From Primulina eburnea (lineage: Eukaryota; Streptophyta; Magnoliopsida; Lamiales; Gesneriaceae), in the NCBI RefSeq assembly GCF_022965805.1, contig NC_133110.1:28144668-28208667 (forward strand): a DNA stretch of 64,000 bases, written 5' to 3'. A model generated the notes under the pieces. That model saw nothing but the letters and a program-made list of their open reading frames with translations. It made no database searches and had not been told where the DNA came from. How positions within the stretch are numbered: the stretch's first letter is position 1; every line of letters begins with the position of its first letter. Positions 1 to 11,985 of this stretch are shown in pieces. Both the position numbers and the translations under genes were made by a program.

Positions 1-1357
1 TGGGGTGCTCATATCCCAAATCGATATAAACCGATAACTCTGAGGGATATAAGCCTATCGTCGTTGATCAACTAATTGCATGCAATTCTCTGGCTATGTA
101 TTTATCAATCCAATAGAAACATTTAAACTCTCTCTTGGCTTTAACAATCACTTTGAAACTCTTTCTTTTCTCTTTTATTCCCTTTGAACAATAATGAGAC
201 ATAAAATGCCTCCAATATACATATCAATGAAATCAATACATAAACATGAATCAAATGAAGGGAATAACACATTAAAACCTTTGAAACACAATACATATAA
301 CATCATGTGAGCACAAAGGATGAAATTCCACTTACAACCCAATAGAACACCTCAAACTTAGCTCTTGGTTCACCACCTACAACAATAATCCATAAATAAC
401 ACCAACATCAACTCAATATCCAAGATTACAAGCTAATTAATCCATAAATCCAACAAGAACAACAACCCAAGTCAACTCTTACCCAAAACCTTAAAAGAAT
501 CGCACCAAAAGCTTACCTTAGCTTCCTTATACCACGGAGAACCTCGATCTCAAGTCGAAAATCGAACTAGATCCAAGAATCAAAGGTAGGAAATGGATGA
601 AATGGAAGAAAACCCTTGCTCCTTAGAGAGAAAAACGAGATTGAAGGGGAAAGAAGAAGAGAAATGAAGTCAAATCATCCAAAAAGTTACTTTAAATCTC
701 GACCATACCTCCAAAAAGCAAGACCGCGGGTGCGGCACTCCAAGGACCGCGGGTGCGCCATGCCTTCGACCAAACCAACATTTCCTGGACCACTAAGACC
801 GCGGGTGCGCTCCGTTAAGGACCGCGGGTGCGCTCCTGCATCGGTCCTGCCACCGCGTACTCTGCGCACAGCTTCTTCAATGATCGCCTCAGAAACGCCT
901 CTTCCCGTCCGCATTAGAAAAAATGGTAAACTACAAAGTTGTAGATCTATGTCTTACTTGACTCCCTCAAAATTTCAGATCATTTGGAGGTCTGAGTAAA
1001 ACGTTATGCTAAATCTCCCAACCTGTGTCACTGGAGGAACGTCGAAACACACAACACTCTTCGGGACACTTTTGGCTTACCTTCCACAATGATTTGAACA
1101 AAACTCAAAATAAGAAAGTTATAGCCTTATGTCTTATCTAACCACTTCAATTGGCCTCACCTCATTTGGATCAATATACCATTTATCATGAATTTAATCG
1201 TAACGCCACTACAATAACACTGCACATCATCTATAACCAACCATACTATAAATCATAACTCGAAACTCTTAACATCCAAACTATACTTAAACTTACCCAA
1301 ATAGCCAATAATCATACAAAATCTTAAACCATACCGTACACCGGGCTCGGCTATTAC
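1..1357 (-). repeat. Partial LTR H (Ty3/gypsy-type), minus orientation
   Basis: The right border is sharp: coding sequence of element A stops at 1358, and the minus strand then begins TGTAATAGCCGAGCCCGG, a TGTAA start like those of the B, C and D LTRs. The interior is non-coding and holds an array of a GC-rich motif also present in element C's LTRs, in the same relative orientation. The left end is outside the window, so it could be a solo LTR or the end of a full element. No polypurine tract lies at 1358, which fits an insertion into A better than A's own LTR. Assignment to gypsy is inferred from the LTR start and the shared array. Confidence 0.6.
719..838 (-). repeat. Array of GC-rich motif (GCACCCGCGGTC) in LTR H
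   Basis: Four copies of GACCGCGGGTGCG, read on the plus strand, lie near 721, 746, 797 and 820 with variable AT-richer spacers. The reverse complement matches the motif repeated in both LTRs of element C. Each copy contains the palindrome CCGCGG. The ORFs that cross this stretch on both strands are by-products of the repeat and not genes. Confidence 0.85.
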
Positions 1358-2092
1358 ATCAGCTCTCTATAATCGATACACAATCTTATACTCACATATT
1401 TTTTCTTCACAAACAGTACCGACGCGCCCCATGGAGTGAAACTAGGGCGAATGAATCCCTTGTCTAGCAGCTCTTGAATTTGATCTTTCAATTCTTTCAT
1501 CTCAGCAGGTGCTAGAAGATATGGTACCTTAAATATTGGCACAGTACCAGGCATCAACTCAATAGCAAATCGCTGGGGAAGAGATCCTGTCCTTGACAAC
1601 TTCCACATCTTCTATCGATCGACTGCCAGTGTTGGGTATGGATATAATACTTCCAAGAAAACCTTGGGAGCCTCTCCGGATAAGCTTCTTCGCACAAATA
1701 AATGAAATAATGGGCAACATTTGTTTGTTCTGCGCAGCCCCAAAGATGAATGCTTTCCCATTGAGTGGTCTAATAGATACCGACCTTTGCTGGAAATCGA
1801 TAGTAGCTCCGTTTAGTGTGAGCCAATCCATGTCCAAAATAATGTCAAACTCGAGCATTGGCAATACAATAAGATCTGCTCGAACGATATTCCTCTGTAA
1901 TTTGAGCTCCACATCTTTAACCATGCTTGTAGAACGCCCAAAGGGACTGTGACTTTGAATCCCGACTCCACGTCCTTCGGTAAGATTTCCAGTCATTTCA
2001 TGAAGGATTCAGATATGAAAGAATGCGTAGCTCCAGAATCTAGCAAAGTGTAGGTAGTTATGCTCGCTAACAGTATTCTGCCTATGATAATA
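1358..2092 (-). pseudogene. Element A protease and RT start, truncated
   Basis: On the minus strand this is the Ty3/gypsy protease followed by the first part of reverse transcriptase. The protease active-site motif LLDSGATHSFISES lies near 2010-2057, and the typical downstream DIILDMDWL block near 1850. The RT start shows the conserved 'PY..AP.EM.EL' region, '[20 protein letters not shown]' and then 'RLCIDYREL', where LTR H cuts it off before the catalytic aspartates. The two parts lie in different frames and overlap near 1559-1608, so at least one frameshift is present. RNase H and integrase are missing from the window. Not functional. Confidence 0.85.
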
Positions 2093-2601
2093 TGCATTAT
2101 ACTCAAGCAAAGCCATAAAAATTCAGAAATTTCCTATCATTTAAACCCTTCTAGTTTCCCATATTAATAAATTAGTCCCTTGATTTTTCAAAAATTTCCA
2201 AATAGCTCCCCTGAATTTTTCAATATTGCAATTTAGTCCAAACGTTCTAGAATTCTTCGAATTCAACCCACGTTTTTGCCATTAAACCCCTCAAAATTTT
2301 GAATTTATGAAATTAAGCCCCAAGGATTTTGAATTATGCCAAATTTTTCCTCAATAATTTTCGAAAATTACTAGTTAGCCCCTTAACTTTCTAGGTTGAC
2401 ATAATTCAATCCTTAAGTTCTCAATCCTCCACAATTCAATCCCCATAGCTAATATTTAGAAATTAAATTCCTAAGCCTTAGAAGTTGAAACATGCAATTC
2501 TAAATCATCAAGTTCAAGGCACCTTGATTGAATTATAGCATTCATGCTCATCAATTCAAGTAATAAAACAATATAAAATTCTTAAATGGCCATAATATCT
2601 G
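2093..2601. mobile_element. Unclassified 509-bp insertion between gag and protease of A
   Basis: Element A's polyprotein reads from gag up to about 2607 and resumes at about 2092, with AT-rich non-coding DNA between. TAATA occurs on both sides (2088-2092 and 2602-2606), as expected for a 5-bp target duplication. The insert has repeated 'aatt(t)agtccc' phrases common in plant LTRs, but its ends are not a clean TG...CA and I see no terminal inverted repeat. It may be a decayed solo LTR. Confidence 0.45.
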
Positions 2602-3572
2602 TAATAAGCGTAGTGTCTGGCTCCGCTTACTCATTATGCATCACATAAGCCCTTCCAGTGGTGGGTTGCTTGTGCTTCGGGCAATCAGCAGCCTTATTTC
2701 CATTTCCTCCGCACCTAAGAACTTGTAGGTGCCCCACACGCACTTGCCAAAGTGATGGCGATTGCACTTCTTGAAGAACGACTTCTCATCAGTCTTCGGG
2801 ACGGCTTCTCTTGGTTGCTGCCCTGGCAGCTTCAGTTGTCCCGTAAACAACTTCTTGCTCTGCTGTGACTGCTACTGTGGAGGAGACCTCTTTCTTTGCA
2901 TCTCCCACTCAATATCTTTCAATGACTGCTCTGCCTTGAAGGACCTCGTAACAACATCATTATAACTTGTCGAGTCTCCCAACCGCACATCCCGGCGCAC
3001 AGTAGGCCTAAGATCATTTAGGAAGTGTCTCAACTTCTCAGCAGCGTCATTTGCGATTAGGGGCGCAAAATGACAACCCATATCGAACTTCTTGACAAAC
3101 TCAGAAACAGACGAATCCCCCTGATGGTGACTCATAAACTCTCTTTTCAACCTCGAACGGACATCAGTAGTGAAATAATTCTCAAAGAATACCTTCTTGA
3201 AGCCCTCCCAAGTTAAGCGTCGCCCTTCAGCAAATAAATGGTACAATGAATCCGGTCAGCGTCTGCCATATCCATGTACCTAAAAATCACCTCTAGAGAC
3301 ATAATCCATCCCTCAGCCACGAATGGATCAATAGTGCCAGAAAAGTCCTCGGGATCCATCCTCCTAATCCACTCATAAACTGCCTCTGGTCAGACCCTCG
3401 CAGCATTCCGAACATACTGTTCCACTAATCGAGCTATACCAGCTAGCACGAGCATCCTGATTAAGAGAAGGTGGTAGAATCTCCTCCTCCTGCCTATCCT
3501 CACTATCTCGCGAAGAAATCGTAGAGGAGGAATTTCTTTATATGTCGTCCAAAACAAGTAACCAACATGCAT
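2602..3572 (-). pseudogene. Element A gag, decayed
   Basis: The minus strand carries a retrotransposon gag (capsid-like) domain at 2872-3246, with 'LTWEGFKKVFFENYF' and 'EFVKKF'-type features typical of plant gypsy Gag. Downstream (2641-2850) is a degenerate zinc-knuckle region: 'CNRHHFGKCVWGT' is recognisable, but the following CCHC knuckle has lost cysteines. The N-terminal part (3390-3572) is in another frame. Gag would package element RNA in cytoplasmic particles. Stops and frame changes make this copy dead. The neighbouring protease fragment and the LTR with primer binding site show it is the 5' part of element A. Confidence 0.8.
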
Positions 3573-3727
3573 TTAAATTTAAAATTACGTCTAGCTTCTT
3601 AATTCATGTATCATATAAGCATTTAAAACTTATCATATAAATCTTAAAGCAGTAAAATTCACATACTTGAGGCGTGACCTCTTGAGCTTCTCAGAGTGCC
3701 AGTAACACAACACTTTCGGGATCCTTT

Positions 3728-3739
3728 GCTCTGATACCA
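3728..3739 (-). promoter_or_regulatory. Primer binding site of element A
   Basis: The minus strand reads TGGTATCAGAGC two bases inside the LTR edge, the standard plant initiator-tRNA-Met primer site. It fixes the LTR to its right as the 5' LTR. Between it and the gag remnant (3573-3727) I see only non-coding leader. Confidence 0.85.
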
Positions 3740-3741
3740 AC

Positions 3742-6459
3742 TGAAACACCCCTTAATTTTTAATTTAAAATCCTACTATATTTTTCGTAATCATAAAATT
3801 CGAAACACTCATTTAGAAACACTCAATCTTTAAAATCATAAATGCATAATAGTCCATAAATCGCTAATCACCAAAATCATATGTTAATTTTAATAAATAA
3901 TCCAAAACTAGACTTAAAAAAAAGCATAAAATCTCTAAATAAATAATCCTCAAATCTTTACGTAAAAACTTTAAATATTAAATAAATGCGGTAAATAAAG
4001 TCCCTCGGGAGTGTATTGATGGACTCGATCCACTCAAGTGCCAGCGCCTCCCCCAAAATCGTCCTAACTTGCAACGTCAAAACCTATTGAGTGTAATGAC
4101 TCAGCACGTGCTAACCATACGTATCAATTAATACATATACATGCACATGCATTAAAATCATACTTTTATTTAAAATAAGCTAGCTAAATCTGTAAGTGTA
4201 AATAAATCATAAATCATTAAATCGTAAACCTTTCCATCATAGTATATCATTTTGGATGAAATTTGATACTTGAAAGTGACTAGCTGTAATCGTATCATTA
4301 TGCAGTCGATTGATCAGTCTTAGTTCACCATTGTACATGGGGGCGGGGTGTCAGCAACTTTCGTCACTGGGGATCGGCCAAAAAGTTGAAATACGATCGT
4401 TGGGCTCCTTCTAGGCCATTCTCCCGTAAACGGGCTCCCTCAAAGGCCTTTTCTCTCACGATATCCCAATCATATCATATCATATTTGTCACATTCAATT
4501 CACATCCTTCAAAATATTTTCCTTTTCTTTTATTTATAAAATATTGTACCCTTCAAAACTTGTAAAATAGCATTTTTTTTTTCAAAAACAATCGTACAAC
4601 TTTAGCATATATTGTAAGAATATCATATTTTCATCATAAGCATTTCAAACTATCATTTAGCATGTATTATGAATCTTCGGGACACCACCAGACCTTCCGT
4701 ACTACCTGGGACGTAAAATGACAATTTTACCCATGGACTCCAAAATTCCCGATTTTGAATTTTTTTCACTTTTATTGACTCGAGCATATCCCAAATCACC
4801 ATATAAGCTTAAAATTTTAACATCTAACATTTTTCTTAGACATAAAACTGAGCATTTCTATTTATTTACTTATTAACTAAACTATAGAGCTTTTTAAACC
4901 TGAAGAAATTCAAAACTTGATATTTTCTTCTCAAATTTTAAATATAAGCTTTTCATACCTAAAATACCCCCGTGACCCACGAACCAACACCCGTGGACCA
5001 AGGTTCAAACCCATACCATTCTCCTTAGCAAAAATCGAAACCTAGTACTATATCGAGCCACATTTCCCTACAAACCTAATACACCATGAAGCAGACCCTT
5101 CTGGACCCTGCCTGAACTCTGCCAAACCATCCCTAACCGAGCCACTCACCACCTCCATTCAGAAAACAAGCCGCGCAGCCAAGCCTCTCTTCCCACGGCT
5201 CGCGGCCCTCCTTTCTTTGAACCCCTGGACCACTAGCTCCTAGTATTCCCAGAGCCAACCCTTTAGCTCCTGCCTAGGATCCTTCTAAGACACTGGATCA
5301 AGCCTACAGCTCGCACACCCCTTCTTTTTACCATCAAGCCGCGTGCCCCCCCATTGGTTCACGAAGTTTTGCGCGTTGCTTCTCCTCACCGAGCCATGAG
5401 TCCAGCGTGTCATGGTCTCTTCCTAGCATTGAGTCACGGCCAGTAAGAGTCCCTGCCCATGCCCTTGTACAGCTGCCCCTAAACCGAGCCATCAAGGCCC
5501 TTGGAACGACCTTGAAAACCCTAGGTTCGACTTCCCTGAGCCTTGCACATTTCCAGCCTATGTTGTTCACTTATTCGACTCTCTTTTACGACCCATAAAC
5601 TTCTCTCATGGGCAGCATGTCCTTAGGATTCATAATACATAACATACATGCATATAAACATCGAATATTTGAAAATTACACGTCTAGCGTTAAATAATTT
5701 TGATCTAAATATTTTTCATGCTTCAAATATAAATCATGCATATTATGGATTGAATGGTGCAAAAATAAGGTTTAGAAGAGTGATTTTTGTTAAAAACGCT
5801 CGAATATTCGATCATTTAGCGGAGTTGCAAAGAAGGACGAAAGGGAGACGAAAACACTGAAACTTTGCTCTGAAAATTTCGAATTTAGTGTGTGTGGTGT
5901 GAAAAATTTCGGATGTTAGGAGTCCCAAGAACCCTAGTTTCTCCTTTTAATTTTCGAAAATAAGGTCTTGAATGTTAGGGTCTTTAAGGCTTTTAAGTTT
6001 AGGAATAATTAGGCTCAAAAATATTAGGTAAATTAGACCCATTAAGAATTTAACTGTAAAATAAAAGTTTACAAAAATTTATTTTCAAAAATAATATTTT
6101 TTTGCCTTTAAAAGTCCTTATTTTGACTAAAATCGGCTTCCTACATAAATTAGTGTTTGACTCGTAAAATAATTTGGTTTCCAGATTTTTTAGAAAAGTT
6201 TAATCATATTTGATCATTTTATCGAGGCTTAAAAACATTTATCCAAATGAATTTTCATCTTGGTCGTCCCCGATCTCCTTTTCCCAGCCTATTATCGAAT
6301 ATCCAGATAAAATCTTTAATTTTCATGAAATAATGCAATTAAACATTCAATCATATAATATGCATCATTTAAGCATTTAAAATAAATTAAATTAAACAAT
6401 TAAGAAATTTAAATAATTTAAATGGATGTGGCTTACGTGAGTTATTTTTGGACATTACA
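3742..6459 (-). repeat. 5' LTR of element A (about 2.7 kb)
   Basis: In plus coordinates it begins TGAAACACCCC beside the primer binding site and ends GGACATTACA, giving TG...CA termini. Long LTRs are usual for Tekay/Del chromoviruses. It resembles the LTR at 23748-26332: both have a GC-rich patch mid-LTR (here 4340-4450), a 'gggacaccaccag' type phrase and a block of proline-rich-looking GC sequence (4970-5590). ORFs inside (for example 5334-5598) are not conserved protein families I recognise. The other LTR is outside the window. Confidence 0.8.
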
Positions 6460-7440
6460 TTAATAAAGTCTCAAACTGATAAATCGAAGATTGAAAAACT
6501 GAGCGATGCCAGATCTGAAGAACTAAATGTGTTATTTGAAGAATTGGTATGGCACAACTGAAAGTTGCACTGAAGTGTTCAAACTCAAAGGACATCAGTT
6601 AGAACTGATATCGACCAGCTGAACTGATCAGTCGACCAGTTTGACTCCTGATCAATTACCCACGTCATCAGTTGAAATTTGAATATCAGCAGACAAATTG
6701 ATAGTCCATAACAAAGCAGAACAGATGAAGCATAACAGTCTGATACATCGTACCTCTTTCAGAAAAAAAGGTTGTTTACATGGACTAAAAGACGACTCAA
6801 CTAATATCATTAATTAATGCATTCAATGTGACTGTTGGAATCGAAGACTATATAGAGCTGATGAGTTCAGTTGAGAAATGGGATAACGATTGTGAACAAA
6901 AATAATAACAAGAACAGTCAATCAATTGAGATTTACTTTCAATTTGCATTCAGTTTGCAAATCGCAAATTCTAGCCCATACTTCATTAATTTATTCGTAG
7001 CATTAAGGCTATTTATTTGAGCTATTCAATTATCAATTGATAAGTGAAAATAAAAGCTAAGACTTTCAGTTTGGCATTGTTTAAGTCCAAGTAAAGTGGG
7101 TTAGTACATTCCATTGTAATTAATCAAAGTCTTTTATTGAATTCCTATTTGAGATAGAAGGGATGACGTAGGAGTATTCGAAGTGTCTGAACATCCATAA
7201 AAATATTCGTGTTTATCATTTTATTCATTCAGTTATCATGATATCCTAGCCAAATTATTCAATCTATCTTTCAGTTTATTTCTGCACTGCTATTATTAAT
7301 TAACTGATCGATATAGGCATACAAGATTTCATGATCAGTTATTCGAATAATTAATTCATATTTGAAAAATATATCAAAAAGGCGAAGTGTTTATTCAACC
7401 TCCCTTTTAAATATTTCACCCAAATTAACCGATATTAACA
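6460..7440 (+). repeat. 5' LTR of copia I, left end cut by element A
   Basis: Ends GATATTAACA immediately before a primer binding site, so this is the 3' part of a plus-strand 5' LTR. It shares a characteristic tail with other copia LTRs here (21274-22149, 26333-27352): a CAGTTGA-rich first part, then 'gatgacgtaggag', 'gaacatccataaa' and 'gtttattcaacctccc'. The left edge abuts LTR A; TTAAT at 6460-6464 would be one copy of A's target duplication, the other being outside the window. Confidence 0.75.
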
Positions 7441-7442
7441 AG

Positions 7443-7454
7443 TGGTATCAGATG
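7443..7454 (+). promoter_or_regulatory. Primer binding site of copia I
   Basis: TGGTATCAGATG lies two bases after the LTR end. It matches the tRNA-Met type primer site at ten of twelve positions, with the last bases decayed. Confidence 0.7.
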
Positions 7455-8608
7455 GGTTAAATCTTGTCTTGAATACTACCAAATACACATATCTAATAAA
7501 TATGTCTTCCAGAACCCGAAGTGGTAGATTGTCCAGTTGGACATGACGAAGTTACTGATGATTAGTTTGTAGAACACCATGATAATATTTAAACACAAAC
7601 TGAATTCATTCCAACTGAAGCAGAAGAAACTGGTTAGTTACAAATTGAACCAATTACGCAGAGAAGTTTGACAAATCAAACATACATTTGGAGCAAAAAT
7701 CATCCTCATGATTTGGTAATAGGTAACCCATCTGATCCGATAAAGACTAGAAAACAGATGTTTAATTTATTCTTACATTCTAATTATATATCTCAATTAG
7801 AACCTAAGAATAGCACCTAAGAAAACTGATGAAGCTCGAGCTGATCCCAGTTGGGTAGATGCTATGCAACAATAACTAAATTAGTTTACCCATAACAATG
7901 TCTGGAATTTAGTTCCAAGTCTGATTTCAAAATCAATTATAGGTACAAAATAGGTATACAAGAACAAACTGAACGAAGCTGGTTCACTTGTGCAGAACAA
8001 AGCGAGGCTACAAGGCTAAAGGAATAGATTATGATGAAACGTATGTTCCAGTTGCTCGACTGGAAGCAATTAGAATATTTCTTTCTTACGCATCCTTCAC
8101 GAATTTAAAAGTTTATCAAGTAGATATGAAAATCGCATTCCTGAATGGTCAGTTGCAAGAAGAAGTTTACGTAGAACAACCATCATATATTTGTAAATCA
8201 TTTAGTTCCTGACCATGTTTATCACATTAACAAAGCTTTATACGATTTTAAACAAGCTCCTAGAGCTTGGTATGAGACCTTATCAAAATTTCTAACCGAT
8301 CATGTTTTCACTGTAGGAACAGTTGACAAGACACTGTTGAAATTCACGAAGAAAGATCATACCTACTTGTCCAAATTTATGTGGATGATATTATTTTTGG
8401 GTCAACTAACCCCAAACTATGCGAAAATTTTCTAAATTAACAAATGAAAATTTTGAAATGAGTATGATGACTGAAGCAATTGAAAACTGGTATCTATATC
8501 AATCATACAAAATATACGAAGGAACTGCTCAAGAAATTTGGCATGGAACATGTTCAGCTGCATCCACTCCCATGAGTTCATCGATTAAACTAGATAAAGA
8601 TGAATGGG
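7455..8608 (+). pseudogene. Copia I pol remnant, first part (integrase tail and RT)
   Basis: After a short leader, gag, protease and most of integrase are missing. From about 7820 the plus strand carries the start of copia RT ('DPSWVDAMQQ' type block), then '[13 protein letters not shown]', '[13 protein letters not shown]' (the first catalytic block) and 'EEVYVEQP' in the open stretch 7988-8212. 'QIYVDDIIFGSTNP', the YVDD catalytic box, is at about 8368-8410. Several stops and frameshifts interrupt it. The solo LTR J splits it at 8608; the rest resumes at 10165. Confidence 0.85.
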
Positions 8609-10164
8609 TGTTGGAACTTTTCAAGTTCGCAATCTTGATTTTGATATTAACAAAACTTGTTATTGTTTTTCTAAACATATTTACTCAAGTGTGAAGTTGC
8701 AAACACAAGAAGCAAGCTGAAACTGAATTATGCCCAAACTGAATTTCTGGCGAGCTTCGGTGTTTTGATGATATCTCTCAACTGGATGATCCAAATGACA
8801 ATCCGCTAATTGGACTGATCAGAAAACTCAATTTGGAACAAGTTGTATTTCACGTCAGTTGGGCAAAATCGGATGTTATCATGGTCTAACGGATCGCTCA
8901 ATTACCGAACTGATCACACGAAAACAGCAATCAGTTGTGTTTGAGCAGCTGCCGTATTTTGGTCATATCTCTCAGCTCGGTTATCGAAACGAAGCGATTC
9001 AGTATGCGTTGGAAAGCTAAGCCAAAGATCTACAAATCATTCTTATACGTCAAAGTCTGAATCGAAGCTTAAGATGCTGATAAATGACGATGAAGCTACT
9101 GGTTCTGCACAAACTGAAATCAGCTAGACTGATTTCAGCACACCTGCTGAAACTGAACCAACTGCTGACCAGCTGCTGACCAACTGAACTGAACAAGCTG
9201 CTGACCAACTGAAACTGAACCAGTCCAACTGAATGACCAGTTGAGTTGACCAGAGTTGACCAGTTGACCAGAGTTGACCAGTCGGGAAAATGCCCAGCAA
9301 GACGAATTTGACCGTTGCAATTCCAGAAACAGTAGAGAAACTTTTCAAACGGTCATATTCTTGTGTCTAACGTATATATCATTGTTGGGGCTTATAAATA
9401 CAACATCTTGAAGATCAAACAAGAGCTTTTGAAGTGGATTCAAAGCATGGGCAGTTAGCATGAAGAAATCTGCTAGTTGAGAGCACAAGCCCTTGTGTGA
9501 GGATACATTTGAGATGTACACTGTAACTGATAAATTCCTCACACACAATCACTCATACATATACAAGAGAGTTGAAGTTCAAAGATTAGTTGAGTGAGTC
9601 TTGCACAAAGACGTAAAACTTGTGTATGTAGTCTTTGCATATGAGACATTAAACAATATGCTGATTGTGAGGTGCTGCCTACAATCTTGAGTGCTAGGAG
9701 TTCAGTTTTAGGCAGTGGGTAAGTCCTAGCTGAATGGGTTTGTACCAAGTGTTGTATAAATCAAAGTCTTCTAGTGAATCCTTCCCAAGAGGAAGAAGGG
9801 GTGACGTAAGAGTGTTTGAAATCTCCGAACATCCATAAACAAATTCATGCCTATTTGTTTATTGCATTTACTTATCATTTCCATAGTTTTAAAGATGCAT
9901 TGTTGAAGCATTTTATGTGTTCTTCAAATACCAAAATATTGTATACCAAGTGTTTGATAAAATGCTTCAACTGAATATTTTAACTCATTCAACGTGCATA
10001 TATTTTAAATGGTTTACAAAATATTTAATCGGTTTCTACGAAGGATTATTTCGAGTATTTTCCGCTTGGTTTGAACACCAAACTCGATTTAATTCATCGG
10101 TGTTCAATATTTCAAGAACCGAGCTATTGTAGCTCAACGGTGATCCCCCTAACCGATCTCAACA
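8609..10164 (+). mobile_element. Solo copia LTR J (1556 bp) with TSD atggg
   Basis: The insert starts TGTTGGAACTTTTC, ends CTCAACA and is flanked by ATGGG at 8604-8608 and 10165-10169. The interrupted copia RT/RNase H reads on across it. No primer binding site or coding region follows either end, so it is a solo LTR left by LTR-LTR recombination. It is related to the other CAGTTG-rich copia LTRs: it shares 'ggggtgacgtaagag' and 'gaacatccataaa' near 9798-9837. A possible TATA box ('cttataaataca') lies near 9391. No protein-coding function. Confidence 0.9.
9120..9290. repeat. Dense CAGTTG / CAACTG motif cluster in LTR J
   Basis: Short interspersed repeats of 'accaactga', 'gctgctgacc' and 'gagttgaccagt' crowd this segment; 'ccagagttgacc' occurs in near-tandem at 9248-9279. 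CAGTTG fits the plant MYB-core consensus CNGTTR known from the literature. MYB binding here is inference. Confidence 0.75.
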
Positions 10165-10600
10165 ATGGGGATATCAGTTGAGATGACACTTTATAGAGAT
10201 TTAATAGGTTCATTGTTGTACCTAACTGCTAACCATCCTGATATTATGTTTGTTATATGTTTATGCGCAAGTTTTCAAGCTGATCCTAAACAATCGCATT
10301 TCTTAGCAGCCAAACGCTTATTGAAATATCTTAAAATCACACAAAATGTGAGCTTATGATATGTTAAAGATTCCTCTTTTAGTTTAGTTAGATGTTCAGA
10401 TGCAGATCATCTTAAAGGCAGAAAAAATATCAGAAGATAATGATAGACATTATCTATATATGGTTCATGGTCCCCCATTCGCGCGCATCGTTCCCTATTC
10501 TCTTCTCCATTTGGAAAATAGTTCAGAAGAAAAACCTAAAGAATTCTCTCAAGGAAAAGACCATGTAGATCTGGAAAATCAAGTCACTTTCTAAATAATT
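10165..10600 (+). pseudogene. Copia I pol remnant, second part (RT end and RNase H)
   Basis: Continues the copia frame after LTR J with 'YRDLIGSLLYLTANHPDIMF', the conserved block between RT and RNase H, followed by 'QSHFLAAKRLLKYLK' and 'CSDADHLKGRK'. Stop codons and frame changes follow. From about 10440 the sequence no longer matches copia RNase H, and the 3' end of the element, with its LTR, is not found. Truncated and dead. Confidence 0.8.
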
Positions 10601-10962
10601 CGGAATTATGAATTCGGATACGCTTCCACTTAAGTTTTTAGTCAAATTCTTAATGATTTAGTATGATAAATTCTGTGATTTAAGTATTTTGTTTGACGTT
10701 TAATGCACAAAATACATGTAAAAAAAACTCAAACAACCAGCAAAACATCAACCTATGTTGTGACATCGTGGGCCAAGATTCTACTAAAATATTTTAACTC
10801 GTTTTGGTTGTTTATCATGTTAACAAAAAATAAATTATCAAAAGAAAATTTGAAACATTATTTAAAAAATATATAGGTAGAAAACTTGAAACCTAATCTC
10901 CAAGAACTCTCTCACTAGGAAAAGACACATGTGGCTTTTTTGATCCATTCGGATAATTATTA

Positions 10963-11006
10963 TAAAAGGTTTAATCGAATTAATCTTATGCTTAATCTCC
11001 CCACTT

Positions 11007-11073
<67 letters not shown>

Positions 11074-11112
11074 GGTTTAATCGAATTAATCTTATGCTTA
11101 ATCTCCCCACTT

Positions 11113-11152
<40 letters not shown>
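10963..11152. repeat. (AT)n microsatellites in a 106-bp tandem duplication
   Basis: The segment starting TAAAAGGTTTAATCGAATT at 10963 recurs at 11069, and each copy runs into a long (AT)n tract (about 11007-11068 and 11117-11152). This looks like one unit duplicated with its microsatellite. The flanks (10601-10962 and 11153-11704) are AT-rich and non-coding; I see nothing else in them. Confidence 0.85.
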
Positions 11153-11156
<4 letters not shown>

Positions 11157-11704
11157 CCGTGTCATGTTGCCTCTCTGATGGAAAACACGACTTTAGTTCA
11201 CAGTGGTGCACTTCGTTTCATCCCGTTATAAAGTCAACACCCGATTCAATTATTGCATGATTGAAGAATACACTCACCCGTAGATCTCAACAGTCCCACC
11301 CATAATGCAAGATTTTAAAAAATTTCTGTTGGGAAATTATCGACTATGAGCGTACATACTATCCTCGACTGACCACATAAGTGGGAGCACGAAAACTCAC
11401 AATTTGATCACAATGGATGGAATCCGGATAAAAAAAAAACCCCGATTTATATTCCGTTGGATTGTTTTCTTGTCTGAATAATTATGTCCGATCCGATTGT
11501 CCGATGAGAAGCTAAAAAAATTCTTTCAAATTAATTTTTTTACCTTTGTAGAGTTTAGTAAAATTCTATTAATCTTGAAGAAAATAATGATAGGCGAACT
11601 AGTTGGGTCCGATGGTTTGTAAGCCATGGTCATTGTTGGCGCCTTGACATGTCTATCTCAAGTTGACTTGTTTAAAACACTATATATATATATATATATA
11701 AAAA

Positions 11705-11985
11705 AAAAAAACAGGTTTGCGATGGTCACCGTCGTCATTATATCGATCGTTGTTGACCATCAACCGTCACTAAAATTCTGTCATTCCGTCGCTAGACTAT
11801 GTAAAAATGTCGCTAAATATAGCGATGTGTTGAAAAATTTGTTGTTAAAATAGTCGCTAATTTCGTTATCAACGGTTTTGACTGTCGCCACTATATTGGT
11901 CGTCGTTGACAATTAGCGACGATTTTAACCATCGCTAATTATAGCGACGGTTTTACATGGACCGTCGCGGTGTGTGTAATTCGGG
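11705..11985. repeat. CACTA-type subterminal repeats
   Basis: Many short direct and inverted copies of 'tcgctaa' / 'ttagcga' / 'gcgacggtttt' cluster here, for example near 11805, 11850, 11912 and 11930-11970. Such arrays are typical of the transposase-binding subterminal regions of plant CACTA (En/Spm) transposons. The CACTA protein remnant 1.7 kb to the right supports this. I do not see an intact CACTA... terminus. Confidence 0.65.

Noticed and set aside
5334..5598. Overlapping ORFs in LTR A that look GC-rich and gene-like
   Set aside because: They lie inside an LTR, overlap on opposite strands, and match no domain I know.
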